This document shows positions 22,270-32,804 of a DNA stretch of 64,000 bases, one piece after another. The translations under genes and the position numbers were made by a program. Below the pieces are notes generated by a model that saw only the letters and a program-made list of their open reading frames with translations, ran no database searches and was not told where the DNA came from. Source of the stretch: Thozetella sp. PMI_491 (lineage: Eukaryota; Ascomycota; Sordariomycetes; Chaetosphaeriales; Chaetosphaeriaceae); assembly GCA_021432635.1 (NCBI GenBank), contig MU270020.1, positions 1,195,202-1,259,201 of the forward strand. The letters run 5' to 3'. Every line of letters begins with the position of its first letter. Position 1 is the first letter of the stretch.

Positions 22270-23120
22270 ATGGCGGAGCAACAGACAAAAGATCTCGAGG
22301 AGTCGTTCAAGGCCCAGATGGGGCCGCGGGCCTTCCACAGCGGCTGGCAGTCCCTCCTAGCCACCGATCCCGAGTTCTTCAAGGCCAGCCTGTCGCTCGC
22401 GTCGGTCCCGCGCCGCAAAGGGCACTTGTCGCGCAAGAACCAGGCCCTCATCTCCCTCGCGGTCGACAGCGCCGCTACGCACCTGTACGAGCCGGGTATT
22501 CGCGCGCACGCTCGCGAGGCGCTCGCCGAGGGCGCCACCATCCACGAGGTGATCGAGGTCACGGAGCTGTCGAGCACCCTGGGCATCCACGCCTGCAACA
22601 TCGGCGTCCCGCTACTAGTCGAGGTGCTGAAGGAAGAGGGCAAGTTCCTGGACGATATCACAAAGCCGTTCGACCAGAAGCAGGAAGAGCTCAAGGCCGA
22701 GTTCACCAAGAAGAGGGGGTACTGGCACACTTTCTGGGAGGACTTCCTCAGGCTGGACCCCGAGTTCTTCGGCGCCTACTTGGAGTTCTCGGCCCTCCCT
22801 TGGGTCAAAGACGTCGAGGGCGCCGAGAAGAAGGAAGCCGGTGTCCTTGAACCCAAGGTATGTTGCCGGCCTCGTTCTTGCAAATGCGGGAAAGCTAACT
22901 GGAAATGCAGATGAAAGAGCTGGTATATTGCGCCTTCGACGCCGCGTCTACGCATCTCTACGTCCCGGGCCTGAAGCTGCATATGAAGAACGCACTTGGA
23001 TACGGAGCGACACCGCAGGAGATTTTGGAAGTGTTGGAAATCGCTACGCTGCTGAGTCTGCATACCGTGCATGTGGCAGCCCCCATCATCGCAGAGTTGG
23101 CGTCTGCCCCATCTGCCTAG
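22270..23120 (+). CDS. Double-domain carboxymuconolactone decarboxylase-like protein
   Basis: Exons 22270-22857 and 22911-23120 encode 265 aa; the 53-nt intron has a GTATGT donor and a GCTAACT branch site. Two AhpD/CMD-like helical repeats are visible: DSAATHLYEPGIRAHAREAL near residue 75 and DAASTHLYVPGLKLHMKNAL near residue 205, each followed by a GAT..E.(I/V)EV.E segment. It is therefore an internal tandem duplication, with the intron just before the second core. The CxxC pair of AhpD peroxidases is absent, which favours a decarboxylase-like or isomerase-like role over peroxide reduction. It lies 733 bp from a second, single-domain member. Confidence 0.85.
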
Positions 23121-23853
23121 CCTGTAATTAGATGCTCTCTATATAAATATTCTATAGCTTTACAGACACAAATTTCCGAGGCATTTTAGGGGCCGACGTG
23201 TGATTATGTTTGCGATTGAACTAGCCAGCAGGACCCCGAGTACACCAAGCCAAGATAGGAAGTAGAGGAGGAAGGAATTAGCTCTAAAGAGCTCGTAGGT
23301 GAGCTTGTATGACTCCTGAGATCAAACATAGCTCCAGATCTCTCCGATGGCCATGGTTTGGGAAGCCACATGAGGGGGAGAAGGACAGGGGGCTGGCCAG
23401 CCTGAGGGTGTGACGCAGCTGCGGGGTTGGAGAAGCCTTGTCGCGACGAGCCGGCCAGTCTAGCCAGAAGATGATAGAGAAAGCTTGATAGACACAACAA
23501 GGCCAAAGCACCAAGTGATGGCCTTGCAAATTTATCTGAAATGGTGCCGCTCTATGTCCGCCATGTCCGTAGAGGAGAAGAAAAAAAGAGTCTATACAGA
23601 GCTGTGAGGAGTAGGACGGGTGTCTGCGAGATGGGCGTTGGGGAAAGACAGCCACACACCAAGGAATCAGGTACCGTTCCCCACTGGGGAAGTATGTACT
23701 TAAGGCGAGGTCGGAGACCAGGTCGGATTGACTCTTGTGAAGCCAGACACATCGACTTATCTCCCCGCCTATACTTCTTGCCATACTACGAGTCTCTAAA
23801 GTCCTTGAATTCTACTTATCTACCTACCATACTACACCTCTTCCACCGCCAAA
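23121..23853. other. Intergenic
   Basis: This is the promoter of the single-domain CMD gene and the 3' region of the double-domain gene. The last 60 bases are pyrimidine-rich, typical of a fungal 5' leader. No gene supported. Confidence 0.4.
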
Positions 23854-24303
23854 ATGCCTAGCACAGACCCCAAGTACGACGACCTGCACAAGCAGCTGTT
23901 CGACGAGGGCCTCAAGATGCGGCGCAGCGTCGTTGGTGACGTCTTTGTCGACCGGGCGCTTACCGGCGGCTCGACCGAGTTCTCCCGGCCCGGCCAGGAG
24001 CTCGTCACCGAATGGTGCTGGGGCTACGTCTGGGGCCGGCCGGGGCTCGAGAAGAAGCAGCGCAGCCTCCTCAACATCGGCATGCTCATGGCCCTCAACC
24101 GCGGACCTGAGCTGGCGGCGCACGTCCGTGGCGCGCGGAACAATGGGCTCACGGAGCTCGAGATCCGGGAGGCCATACTGCACTGCACCATCTACTGCGG
24201 CGTGCCGGCCGGCGTGGAGGCCATGAAGACGGCCGAGAAGGTGCTCAACGAGATGGCCGAGTCGGGCGATAAGCCCCGGGAACTGGGGAACAAGGTTGTC
24301 TAG
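23854..24303 (+). CDS. Carboxymuconolactone decarboxylase family protein
   Basis: The single exon gives 149 aa, close to the length of classical 4-carboxymuconolactone decarboxylase. Typical pieces are visible: [44 protein letters not shown] and [20 protein letters not shown]. In the beta-ketoadipate pathway this family removes CO2 from a carboxylated enol-lactone; fungal paralogues also occur in specialised pathways. Neighbouring lactonase-like hydrolases would act on such a product. The ring-cleavage dioxygenase of the classical pathway is not seen in the window unless the cupin fills that role. Confidence 0.9.
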   Translation: MPSTDPKYDDLHKQLFDEGLKMRRSVVGDVFVDRALTGGSTEFSRPGQELVTEWCWGYVWGRPGLEKKQRSLLNIGMLMALNRGPELAAHVRGARNNGLTELEIREAILHCTIYCGVPAGVEAMKTAEKVLNEMAESGDKPRELGNKVV

Positions 24304-24850
24304 GGCGGCGCCGGGGACAGGCCGGGAATGGAAACACGCGGACTGACGCTCTGACGGGGATGGGTTCACTTGAGGAGGAGATCCTGTACTAGCGTGGGGA
24401 AAGAAAAAGGGGCGGGCCCAGATTAGCCCAGAACCGAACGCGAATGCCACGGGCAACAGGCAGTATGGCCAGAGGCCCGCCTTGGTCCGCATGATCATGG
24501 GGGTGGTGCACACTAGCGGGGAGTGTAGTGGAGTGCGGTTGGGGTCAGGGTAGCGCTAAGGCGGAGCACCTGGGGTAGACTGCAAATAGCGGAGGTAGAC
24601 GTACAGTACCAGCTTCTGACGAGGAGACAGTACAGTACCTCGCACCCATTCAAGCCCTTCTTAGTCCCCATCCCTGGCAGAATCGGGCGGTGAAGCCTGC
24701 TGTTTGTCCTATTAGCGCTACCAGTCCGGTCGTTCGGCAATCCTATTCCATTTCGCTGCGCCGGATTGTTGCCAGACTTGTTTGCCCCTCAGTCCTTGCC
24801 TCGACCTCACGCAGCGTCGCCCGCCCGCCCCTGCGCGCCCGTCTTCCCAC
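24304..24850. other. Intergenic, TF promoter
   Basis: It lies between the CMD gene and the C2H2 regulator. GC-rich; no gene supported. Confidence 0.4.
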
Positions 24851-27844
24851 ATGTCCTCCAGTGACGTCCTCGACAACATTGTGGTGAAGCCAAGGCGCTT
24901 CCAGTGCCCCCGTTGCCAGAGGTTGTTTGCTCGCCTGGAGCACCTGCAGCGCCATGAGCGGACCCGTAAGTTTGGCTGTCGTCCACGCCTTTGCCACCCG
25001 CCCTGGCGCCGGATTCGTTCCCCTGCCTACCGTCATCGCCGTCGCTCACACCATGCCATCCAGACACACAGGAAAGGCCATTTCCGTGCAGCCTGTGTAG
25101 TTCCAAGTTCACTAGAAGGTATTTTGCACACCTCGTCTCTCCAGGGGTTCCACAAAGGCGGCGCGGCTCCCCAGCAGCCAGGCCGCTTACCACGACCTCA
25201 ATAGAATTTTGGCACTGACCCCATGCGCACCAATTATAGTGACCTATTAATCCGGCACAAGAGGCTCTCACACAGCAGGCCGGGGCAGAAGCCCCGTGCC
25301 CAGCGCATTCCCGCGCCCCCTCTCCCTTCCAGCCCCGATGATGCCGCCGATCCAGAGAGAGAGAGCAAGCGGCCAAGGGCCTCGTCCCATAGTGGCGATG
25401 AGTTTCAGGAAGCTGACGACCAGCCCGGGGACTCTCTACCCTCTGGTCTATCCCCGCTATCTGGCCCACCCCCTCCGGGAGAGCATGCCCGCTCTCCCAG
25501 TGCGCGCGTGGATACCCACGGCCTTCACCACCTTCCAGACCTCGTGGACACAACAACAGCAGACCAGCACCGCACTTCCCCTCTTGGAGACATGATTTTG
25601 AATGTGGACCACGCAACCGCCAACCATGCGGCTGTAGACCATGTGACGATGGGCCATACCATTATGGACCACGCGTCGTCACAAAATCCAATAGCTGATT
25701 CAACCGCGCTGTACGGAGCGCCGATGGAAACGCATGGCCAGCCCTTCACGGCCCCCATTACCGGCCCCGGAAGCGTACCAGTGGCCATGGAATCGGCGGG
25801 AATGCTATTCCCGTCGGTAGACGCCGGCGAGAGCGGATTCTTGGACGACTTTACCGCCTTTCTAGAGGCCGAATCTTGCTTCAACCCTCTCTACGCATTC
25901 CCGCTACCGAACGAGCATCGGCCGCCCTCTCCGCCCAGCCCATTTCTAGAAGGGCACGAAAATGGAGATCTTCCACGAGATGTTGCTATCCCCCTCCTTC
26001 GGGAAGCCATCGGCCCTTCCGGAGAGCGGCACAATGTATCCCGATTCGGCTCGAGACTGCCGTCTCCACAACCGGACGAAGGCCTCCAAAACACCTATAG
26101 CATCAACCACTACCATCACGACTTCCCTGGCCTGCGACCAAACGCAGTGCAGCGCCAGAGTATATTTCACATATCGTCAGAAGATAGGCAGTTTCTCATC
26201 CACTTGATTTCCGAGTTTGATACTGTCCCCCGACGCTTCCAGCTCCCCTCGCGTCTTTCTCTTGCGCGCTACCTCCGCGCGTACATCGACGGTTTTCACG
26301 AGCACCTCCCTTTCTTGCACATACCATCGCTATCTGCACGGGAGTCAGCAGTCGAGCTTGTGTTGGCGATGGCCGCCGTAGGGGCGCAGTACTGCTTTGA
26401 GGCGGAGAAAGGCGTGGAGCTGTTCCATGCGGCAAGGGCGATCGCCACGGAGAGGATACGGAGGAGAGACGCCAGGGTTGCGTCGGTTCAAAGGGGTCAG
26501 GAATCCAACCATTCTCCCGGCTCGACAAGCTCCTCAGTACGTGGTTCTGCGGCTGCCGACCAAGCCGTCAATGGACCGCTCGGCCTGCCGTGCAGCCCTG
26601 AGACCCCCGGCTCGAGCTCTAGCTCGTCGCCCAAGGAAGACCTGATGCAGTCGGCACAGGCTCTCCTCTTGCTCATGGCTATGGCCACTTGGGCTAATCA
26701 CCAAGAAATTTTGCGCGAGGCTCTCGCTATTCAGAGTGTTCTTGCGAGTCTGGTGCGGGATGACGGCCTCCGCGGCAGAACACGGCGTCCGCCCCGCGAG
26801 AGCTGGGAGGACTGGATACACGACGAGACCATGACGAGAACAAAGTACATTGTGTTTTGCTTTTTCAACCTGCACTGTATCGTGTACGATATACCACCGC
26901 TGATCCTTGTATCGGAGCTCAAAATGCGGCTCCCGTGCACGGCAGCCGAGTTCAAGGCCGATACGGAAGAGAGGTGGCGCGAGGAACACGCCAAGGCAGA
27001 GGAGCCGGGGCAGTTCCAAGACGCGCTGCAGCGCCTGTTCTCGCGAGGAGAGAAGGAGTGTGCCGAACAACGCCACTCTGCTCTGGGGAACTACGTGCTG
27101 ATCCATGCGGTCATACAGCACATCTTCTTTATCCGACAGACGGCACGGTGTCGATTTACTCCAGGGGACAGCATGTCGGACGAGGCTGCGGCCTTCGAGC
27201 AAGCGCTGCGCTGCTGGCAACTTGGCTGGGAGCGCAGCACCGAGTCGTCCCTGGATCCACGGAGCCCCAACGGCCCTGTCGCGTTCAACTCGACCGCTCT
27301 CCTCAGCCTCGCCTACATCCGGCTCAATATGGACACCGGGCCGGGCCGAGCTCTCGGGACGCGGGACCCTCTCCAGATTGCCAGAGCACTGCGCGACATC
27401 CCGGCGGTGAAGCGGACGCCGCGGCTAGTTCGTGCGCTGTTACATGCGGTCCACGCGCTGAGCGTGCCCGTCAAGATTGGAATACGGCTGGTCGCCAAGA
27501 CTCAGTCCTTTCTTTGGTCTATTCAGCACTCCCTGTGCTCCCTTGAATGCGCGCTGCTGCTGAGCAAATGGCTAGAGGCAGTGTCGTACGACTGTGGGGA
27601 TCGCGGATCTCCCCTGTCAGAAGAGGAGGCCAAGGTTTTAAACATCGTCAAGACGATGCTTGATGAGACGGAGTTTGCGGTACCACCGGAAAAGGCCGAG
27701 GACCTGCCACGGGCTACGGAGTATCTAAGCGCGGGCCTGCTGAGAGTCTGGGCAACGGTCTTCGGCGGCGCCCAGACATGGGCCATTGTAGACGTGATTG
27801 GGAATGCCCTTCATATTTACGCAGACATGTTGGAAGCTACCTAG
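24851..27844 (+). CDS. C2H2 transcription factor with fungal-specific regulatory domain
   Basis: Exons 24851-24965, 25064-25118 and 25240-27844 give 924 aa. Both short introns interrupt the zinc fingers: FQCPRCQRLFARLEHLQRH, then RTHTQERPFPCSLCSSKFTR, then SDLLIRHKRLSH, forming two tandem C2H2 fingers at residues 18-69. A long polar region follows, with a histidine-spaced stretch around residues 177-205. A helical fungal transcription-factor-type domain (about residues 340-800; FDTVPRRFQLPSRLSLARYL, HEHLPFLHIPSL) completes the protein. This two-finger plus regulatory-domain layout is known from fungal pathway regulators. Its position inside the metabolic block, converging on the alcohol dehydrogenase with 13 bp between stop codons, makes it the best candidate for the cluster regulator. 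Confidence 0.88.
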
Positions 27845-27857
27845 CTCTGCGGGCCGT

Positions 27858-29003
27858 TTACGCGGCGTCCGCCAATTGAAAATCAATAGCAAGCTTTCCC
27901 CCGTCGCCCTTGTGATATTCCTTCACCAGCTCGTTGAGCTTGGACAGAGGAAACGTCTTGATGCTCGCCTTCACGCTGTGCTCCGCCGCGAACTGCAGCA
28001 TCTCCCGCAGCAGCTTGTTGCTGCCTACGAGGCTGCCCACGATGGAGATATCGCGGAACACGAGGTCCCGAGCGGACACGTGGAAGCCCTTTTCGGGAAA
28101 GGAGACGACGACGCACTTCCCGTGGTTCTTGAGCAGTGCCACCCCGTAGTCGAACGCCGCTTGCCCTTCGGGCAGAATGATGACGGCATCCACCCCCATA
28201 GCCCCCCTGTCGCTCTTCCCGTCTTCCTTGCCTAATTGTGCCACGATCGCATCGGCCTTCTCAGCTCGCGCGTCCACCACTCTCGTGTCGGGAGCTACCG
28301 TTCTAGCCAGAGCCAGGGGCGCATCCGCGGCATCAACACCCAGCACTTCCAAGCCCATCTTCGAGGCAAACTGCAGTCCTAGATGACCGAGCCCGCCCCC
28401 GCAACCCATGATAGCAACACGCTGGCCCGACTTGAGGTTACACCGCTTGAGTGCCGCATAGATCGTGATACCGGCACACATGAGCACCGCGGTATCCACG
28501 GCGGAGAAGCCGTCCGGAATGGGCACCACCTGGCGCGCGTCCACGACGGCGTACTCCCGGAAGCCACCCGGCGCGCTGATGCCGTTGTTGAATGACTTGG
28601 TGCAGTAGACAGAGTATCCGGGCTGATCGGCGTCCGGGTCTTCTGGTGTGGGTCCGGCGGAGCATTCGAAGCAGGAGCCGCAGGGGTGGAACGAGCGGCC
28701 GGGAACGCCAACGCGGTCACCGATCTTGATCGAGGATGGCGACTCCGGCGAGACGCTGACTACTGTGCCGGCGAACTCATGGCAGCCAATGTGCGGGAAC
28801 GAAGAAGGGTAGGGGGGCATCTGGCCAGCCGCGAGCACGGCATCTGTGTGGCAGTAAGACGCAGCGTCGACCTTGATAAGTACATCGTGGGCAGACGTGA
28901 GTGTCGGAAGAGGGACGGAGTGGAGGTCGTAGGGCTTGTTGAAGGCATCAAGAAATTGAGCTTTCATGACAGTTGGGATCTGGGGGCCCTCGGATTGCGC
29001 CAT
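27858..29003 (-). CDS. Zinc-dependent alcohol dehydrogenase
   Basis: The single exon gives 381 aa (medium-chain dehydrogenase superfamily). Catalytic zinc ligands are the Cys in DAASYCHTDAVL, the His of HIGCHEFAG and the later Cys in MCAGIT. A structural-zinc loop HPCGSCFECSAG is present, but its fourth Cys (SVYC) is delayed by a roughly 15-residue insertion. The cofactor motif is GCGGGLGHLG. It should interconvert an alcohol and aldehyde with NAD(P). It is divergent from the second lactonase-like gene across 374 bp and convergent with the regulator, so it shares the block's likely control. Substrate unknown. Confidence 0.93.
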   Translation of the reverse strand: MAQSEGPQIPTVMKAQFLDAFNKPYDLHSVPLPTLTSAHDVLIKVDAASYCHTDAVLAAGQMPPYPSSFPHIGCHEFAGTVVSVSPESPSSIKIGDRVGVPGRSFHPCGSCFECSAGPTPEDPDADQPGYSVYCTKSFNNGISAPGGFREYAVVDARQVVPIPDGFSAVDTAVLMCAGITIYAALKRCNLKSGQRVAIMGCGGGLGHLGLQFASKMGLEVLGVDAADAPLALARTVAPDTRVVDARAEKADAIVAQLGKEDGKSDRGAMGVDAVIILPEGQAAFDYGVALLKNHGKCVVVSFPEKGFHVSARDLVFRDISIVGSLVGSNKLLREMLQFAAEHSVKASIKTFPLSKLNELVKEYHKGDGGKLAIDFQLADAA

Positions 29004-29377
29004 TTCTCCGTAACCTATGTTTGTTGCGTCGCAGAGGCTGAGATAATTTGATCGCAGGCTTGTAAGCGGACTCGCGCTGCTTCCTTTTCTCGCTGGGCTG
29101 TCTCACTACTAGCTCTGGCCAAGGCGTCGGTTACATAGCATCCCCGGGAATAAACGCACGTCATATCCCCCTCTTCCCCGACCAACCCCAGCGCTTCCCC
29201 GCACACGGCAGGGGGGAAGCTATAGGTTTACACGGCAAGTATTAAACGATGTCCTACTCGTTTCCCAGACCGCATATGTGCAAGTCGAGAGGTGATGCAC
29301 GCATAGACAATCCCGGTTAGCACTCATTTGACCACACAAAGAACCAGACAGGCGACTAAGTAAGGTAGCAGAGCAAG
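29004..29377. promoter_or_regulatory. Shared divergent promoter
   Basis: This 374-bp region lies between the start codons of the alcohol dehydrogenase (minus) and hydrolase copy 2 (plus). It mirrors the 364-bp divergent promoter at 20089-20452 in layout. No operator motif was established. Confidence 0.45.
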
Positions 29378-30379
29378 ATGTCCGTTTACGTGACGATTTC
29401 TGCTCTCGACGCGGGGCACCTCACCCTCCCAGAGCGCCTGTTTGTCACTGATCCCGACCCCGAAAAACGAGTCACCGTTCCCTCTCTTTCTTTCCTGATA
29501 CAACACCCAACGAAGTCGACAAAACTCGTCTTCGACCTCGGCCTCAAGCGCGACGTCGGCGGCTATGCGCCTGCACAACAAGCACACATCTCGCAGCGAC
29601 AGCCGTTGATCCTCGATCCGGACTGCGCTGCCAGTCTGCGCTATGGCGCGGATGGTGCTGTGGGGGGTAAAGTGCTGCTCGACCCTGCCAAGGACATCGA
29701 TGTGGTGATTCTGAGCCACGTACACTGGGACCATGTCGGCACTCCGGAGGATTTCACTAGCGCTGTGTTCGCTGTCGGATCCGGCACGCTGGATCTGCTC
29801 AAGAACGGCGCTGGCCCTCTCTATCCTGCGGAAATCTTCAACGACGATGAAATCCCCCGCTCACGCACGGTCGAGTTCCCCCCTGTATCAGGTGTCAATG
29901 CCGAATACAGTGCCACCGAGTTCACCCCCAAGCATACTCCGGCGCCCGCAGACGCTTTGAAGAACCTTCCAATGTCCGCCGATAAGTGGTCATGGCAGCC
30001 CCTGGGAGGCTTTCCGAATGCCTTGGATCTCTTCGGGGACGGAAGTGTTTACGTTATCGACAGCCCTGGGCATCTCTACGGTCATGTGAACCTGCTCGCG
30101 CGCGTCGGCGAGAACCGATACGTGTTCCTGGGTGGTGACTGCTGCCACGACCCCAGGATTCTGACAGGCGAGAAAGGGATCGCCCTCTACGACGACGGCC
30201 GAGGCGGACAGCGTAGCGTGCATGTGCATACAGGGGTCGCGATGGAAACTTTGGATCAGATAAACCAATTTGTCGAAGACAAGCAGAAGGACGGCGGGGC
30301 CCAGGTCGAGGTCGTTGTGGCTCACGACGGGACGTGGAGGGAGAAGAACAGGCATCGGTTCTGGCCAGGAACCCTGTAA
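29378..30379 (+). CDS. Metallo-beta-lactamase-fold hydrolase, lactonase-like (copy 2)
   Basis: This intronless gene encodes 333 aa, a clear paralogue of the 20453-21532 gene: both share VPSLSFLIQH, VFDLGL(K/R)RD, SHVHWDHVG, LFGDGS/IFGDGS, and a PGHL.GH.NLL metal motif. Extra ligands are GGDCCHD and VVAHDGTW. It carries an insert of about 45 residues (PAEIFNDDEIPRSRTVEFPP) not found in copy 1. It probably hydrolyses a lactone or related ester. Loss of the intron present in copy 1 suggests old divergence or a retro-copied origin; the copies are too different to be recent. It lies upstream of the second hydroxyacid dehydrogenase on the same strand. Confidence 0.92.
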   Translation: MSVYVTISALDAGHLTLPERLFVTDPDPEKRVTVPSLSFLIQHPTKSTKLVFDLGLKRDVGGYAPAQQAHISQRQPLILDPDCAASLRYGADGAVGGKVLLDPAKDIDVVILSHVHWDHVGTPEDFTSAVFAVGSGTLDLLKNGAGPLYPAEIFNDDEIPRSRTVEFPPVSGVNAEYSATEFTPKHTPAPADALKNLPMSADKWSWQPLGGFPNALDLFGDGSVYVIDSPGHLYGHVNLLARVGENRYVFLGGDCCHDPRILTGEKGIALYDDGRGGQRSVHVHTGVAMETLDQINQFVEDKQKDGGAQVEVVVAHDGTWREKNRHRFWPGTL

Positions 30380-30961
30380 TTACGCATATGGACTATAGGA
30401 GAGAAAACATATCCCATATACTGCAGATCTCGCCTTGATTAATGTCCATTGATGACCACAATCGCGTTACCCTCTTTAGCACGTAGTGCAGGCGGCGCCT
30501 CGGCGGAGAATCTTTAAACGAGGAAGAGGGGCAATCCAACGGCCTGTTTCTCCTCCCGAGCCCATGCCCGCCAACGCATTTTTGCCTACATCGGACGTCT
30601 GTGATGTTCTGTCGGGAATATTATTCGTGCGGAGATCGTTACCCCCTCACGATGAAGTTCCCCCTAGGTGCGGCATCGGGTAGAGTGGACTGGCGTTTCC
30701 CCACACCCTCTCCCGCGTAGCCGTTCCCCTCACTCCTCATGACGCTAAGCCTAAGCACCAGGGGAACAAAGCGTGGGAAGAGGTGTTGGGCCACTTTGGA
30801 CTCCATACGATGTCTCTCTCACAGGTTATATGCATCGTTTTATCCAACTTTCATCTCTCTCATGCTCTACTAAGTTTAATCTGTACCTATTCTTACATTC
30901 CCCTTAGCCCCCCAGGCTTAGACCCAAAACCATCCCTGTATACAACAAACTGTAGGATACA
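30380..30961. other. Intergenic
   Basis: This is the spacer between hydrolase copy 2 and dehydrogenase copy 2, transcribed in the same direction. The last 100 bases are pyrimidine-rich. No gene supported. Confidence 0.4.
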
Positions 30962-32071
30962 ATGAGTTCGCCCGCCGACACAGTTGCTTTCATTGGTACG
31001 TCTTGCATGTATCTGTACAACTTTGCACTGAGACATGACTGATGACGATTACTCAAGGCCTCGGGGTGATGGGGTACCCCATGGCGAAGAACCTGCGCAA
31101 GGGTCTGGATCCGTCGAAGAAGCTGCTCATCTGCGATGTTGATACTGCCGCCCTGGAGCGCTTTAAGAAAGAAACGGAGGGCCAGGGGCCAGTGGAGGTC
31201 GTCAAAAACGGCTATGACGCCGCCAGGGCAGCGGTAAGGCTGGCATTCCCGTCGCTCTCTCTTTAGAAACATTACTGATTCGACCCCAAAGGACAACGTC
31301 ATCACAATGCTCCCGGGCTCAGGGGCTGTCAAGTCCGTGTACCTAGATCCGCAAACAGGCATCCTGGCCGGCGCCACCGCGGCTGTGTCATCGGCGCCAA
31401 AGCTTATTATGGAATGCGGCACGATCGAGAGCGATACCATCCTGACGGTCGCCAAGGCCACCGTGGAGGCAAACGCCGCAACACCCGGCGTTACTATTAA
31501 CTTTGTTGACGCTCCCGTGTCCGGTGGCCCGATGGGCGCGCAGGACGGTACCCTCACCTTCATGGCCGGCGTCTCGCCCAGCGCGTCAGCGACCGTCTTC
31601 CCTGTCGTGAAGTCTTACCTTCAGCACATGGGTAATGGCGACGGCATCTTCCTGTGTGGCGACGTGGGTGCCGGAACGGCCTTCAAGATTATCAACAACT
31701 ACCTCAGTGCTATCACATCGCTCGCGGCGTCCGAGGCGCTCAACATCGGCGTCAAGGCTGGCTTGGACCCAAAGCTGTTGACGGACGTCATCAACACTAG
31801 CGGCGGTCAATGCTGGGTCACAAGCAAGAGCAACCCAGTGCCGGGAGTGCAGGCCAACGTGCCAAGCAGCCGCGGATATGAGGGAGGCTTCCGGATCGAG
31901 CTATGCGCCAAGGTGCTGGGCATGGGCAGCAAGCTAGCTCAGGATGTGGGCGCAAGGACGATTCTGGACACGCCCACGCTGGCCGCCTTCAACGAGGCGA
32001 TCGCCGACGAGAGGTATCAGGGCAAGGATGCGAGGGTCGTGTACAAGTGGCTAAATGAGAGTCAGAGGTGA
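30962..32071 (+). CDS. 3-hydroxyisobutyrate dehydrogenase-like enzyme (copy 2)
   Basis: Exons 30962-30995, 31058-31233 and 31292-32071 encode 329 aa. The first intron splits the Rossmann motif (AFIGLGVMGYPMAKNL) and has a CTGAT-type branch. VDAPVSGGPMGAQDG and AFKIINNYLSAITS give the substrate region and catalytic Lys. SSRGYEGGFRIELCAKVLG matches the family C terminus. It is a diverged paralogue of the 19042-20088 gene; intron positions only partly agree. NAD(P)-dependent interconversion of a 3-hydroxy acid and semialdehyde is expected. It lies in tandem with hydrolase copy 2, just as copy 1 pairs with hydrolase copy 1. Confidence 0.9.
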
Positions 32072-32804
32072 TGAGCTCCGTGTACCGGCCCCCCTGCCCA
32101 CACGCGAGAGAAGTTTCTGTTGAATGGTACCAACAAATGTATATACACGGAGAGGCCTCCTCGGCTTCCCGAAACTGATTAATATTCTTGGGCGACAAGA
32201 AACATGTGCACTTTGCATCGGATGCTGCTTGGCACGTTTGACACGTTTGACATGACGACCTCGAGCTACAGCTTCACGCTCCTGCCTGGCTCGTGGGATG
32301 AGCAGAACGGCAAGGGCTGCCAGGTGGAGCCCTGAACCTGCGCCCCAACCGCTCGGTCGCGGCAGGGATGCGGCCGATTCCTGGTGAGCCCCGCACACGG
32401 GGGTTGCATTTTGAAAAAGCAAGGTGAAGAACTGCCGTCACCCGCACGCGCTTACTGAACGAACGATGGGTGCTTTGTGGATCGACGGCCGCCCGCAATC
32501 CTAATGTTCCTTAAAGATGATGGACAGCATCTTAGTAGCGATGAGAGACAAGCAAGCTTCTAAAGACGCTTCCCTTTAGAAGCACAGGGACCGAGGGACT
32601 GGACAATTAACGCTCGAGCAGGAGAACCCTAACCCTTGTTGATCACTCCCTTTGCAAGCCACACCAAGTGACGCTAGACGATAGGGCCGAGACAATCTTG
32701 GTGCGCCTCTGAGGGGTTTTCCATGTAATTGGAATGACAAAATTTTCGTCCCTGTCCGCGTGCTCTTTCCAGCTTCCGGCCCGGCCGCCACACAGGCATC
32801 CTCC
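32072..32804. other. Intergenic
   Basis: It holds the 3' region of the dehydrogenase and the promoter of the carbonic anhydrase gene. A short direct repeat gacacgttt occurs near 32239. No gene supported. Confidence 0.4.

Noticed and set aside
22188-22850. 220-codon plus-strand frame
   Set aside because: Shifted frame of the double-domain CMD gene.
24807-25616. 269-codon minus-strand open frame
   Set aside because: Opposite the C2H2 regulator; composition is Gly/Arg-rich without domains.
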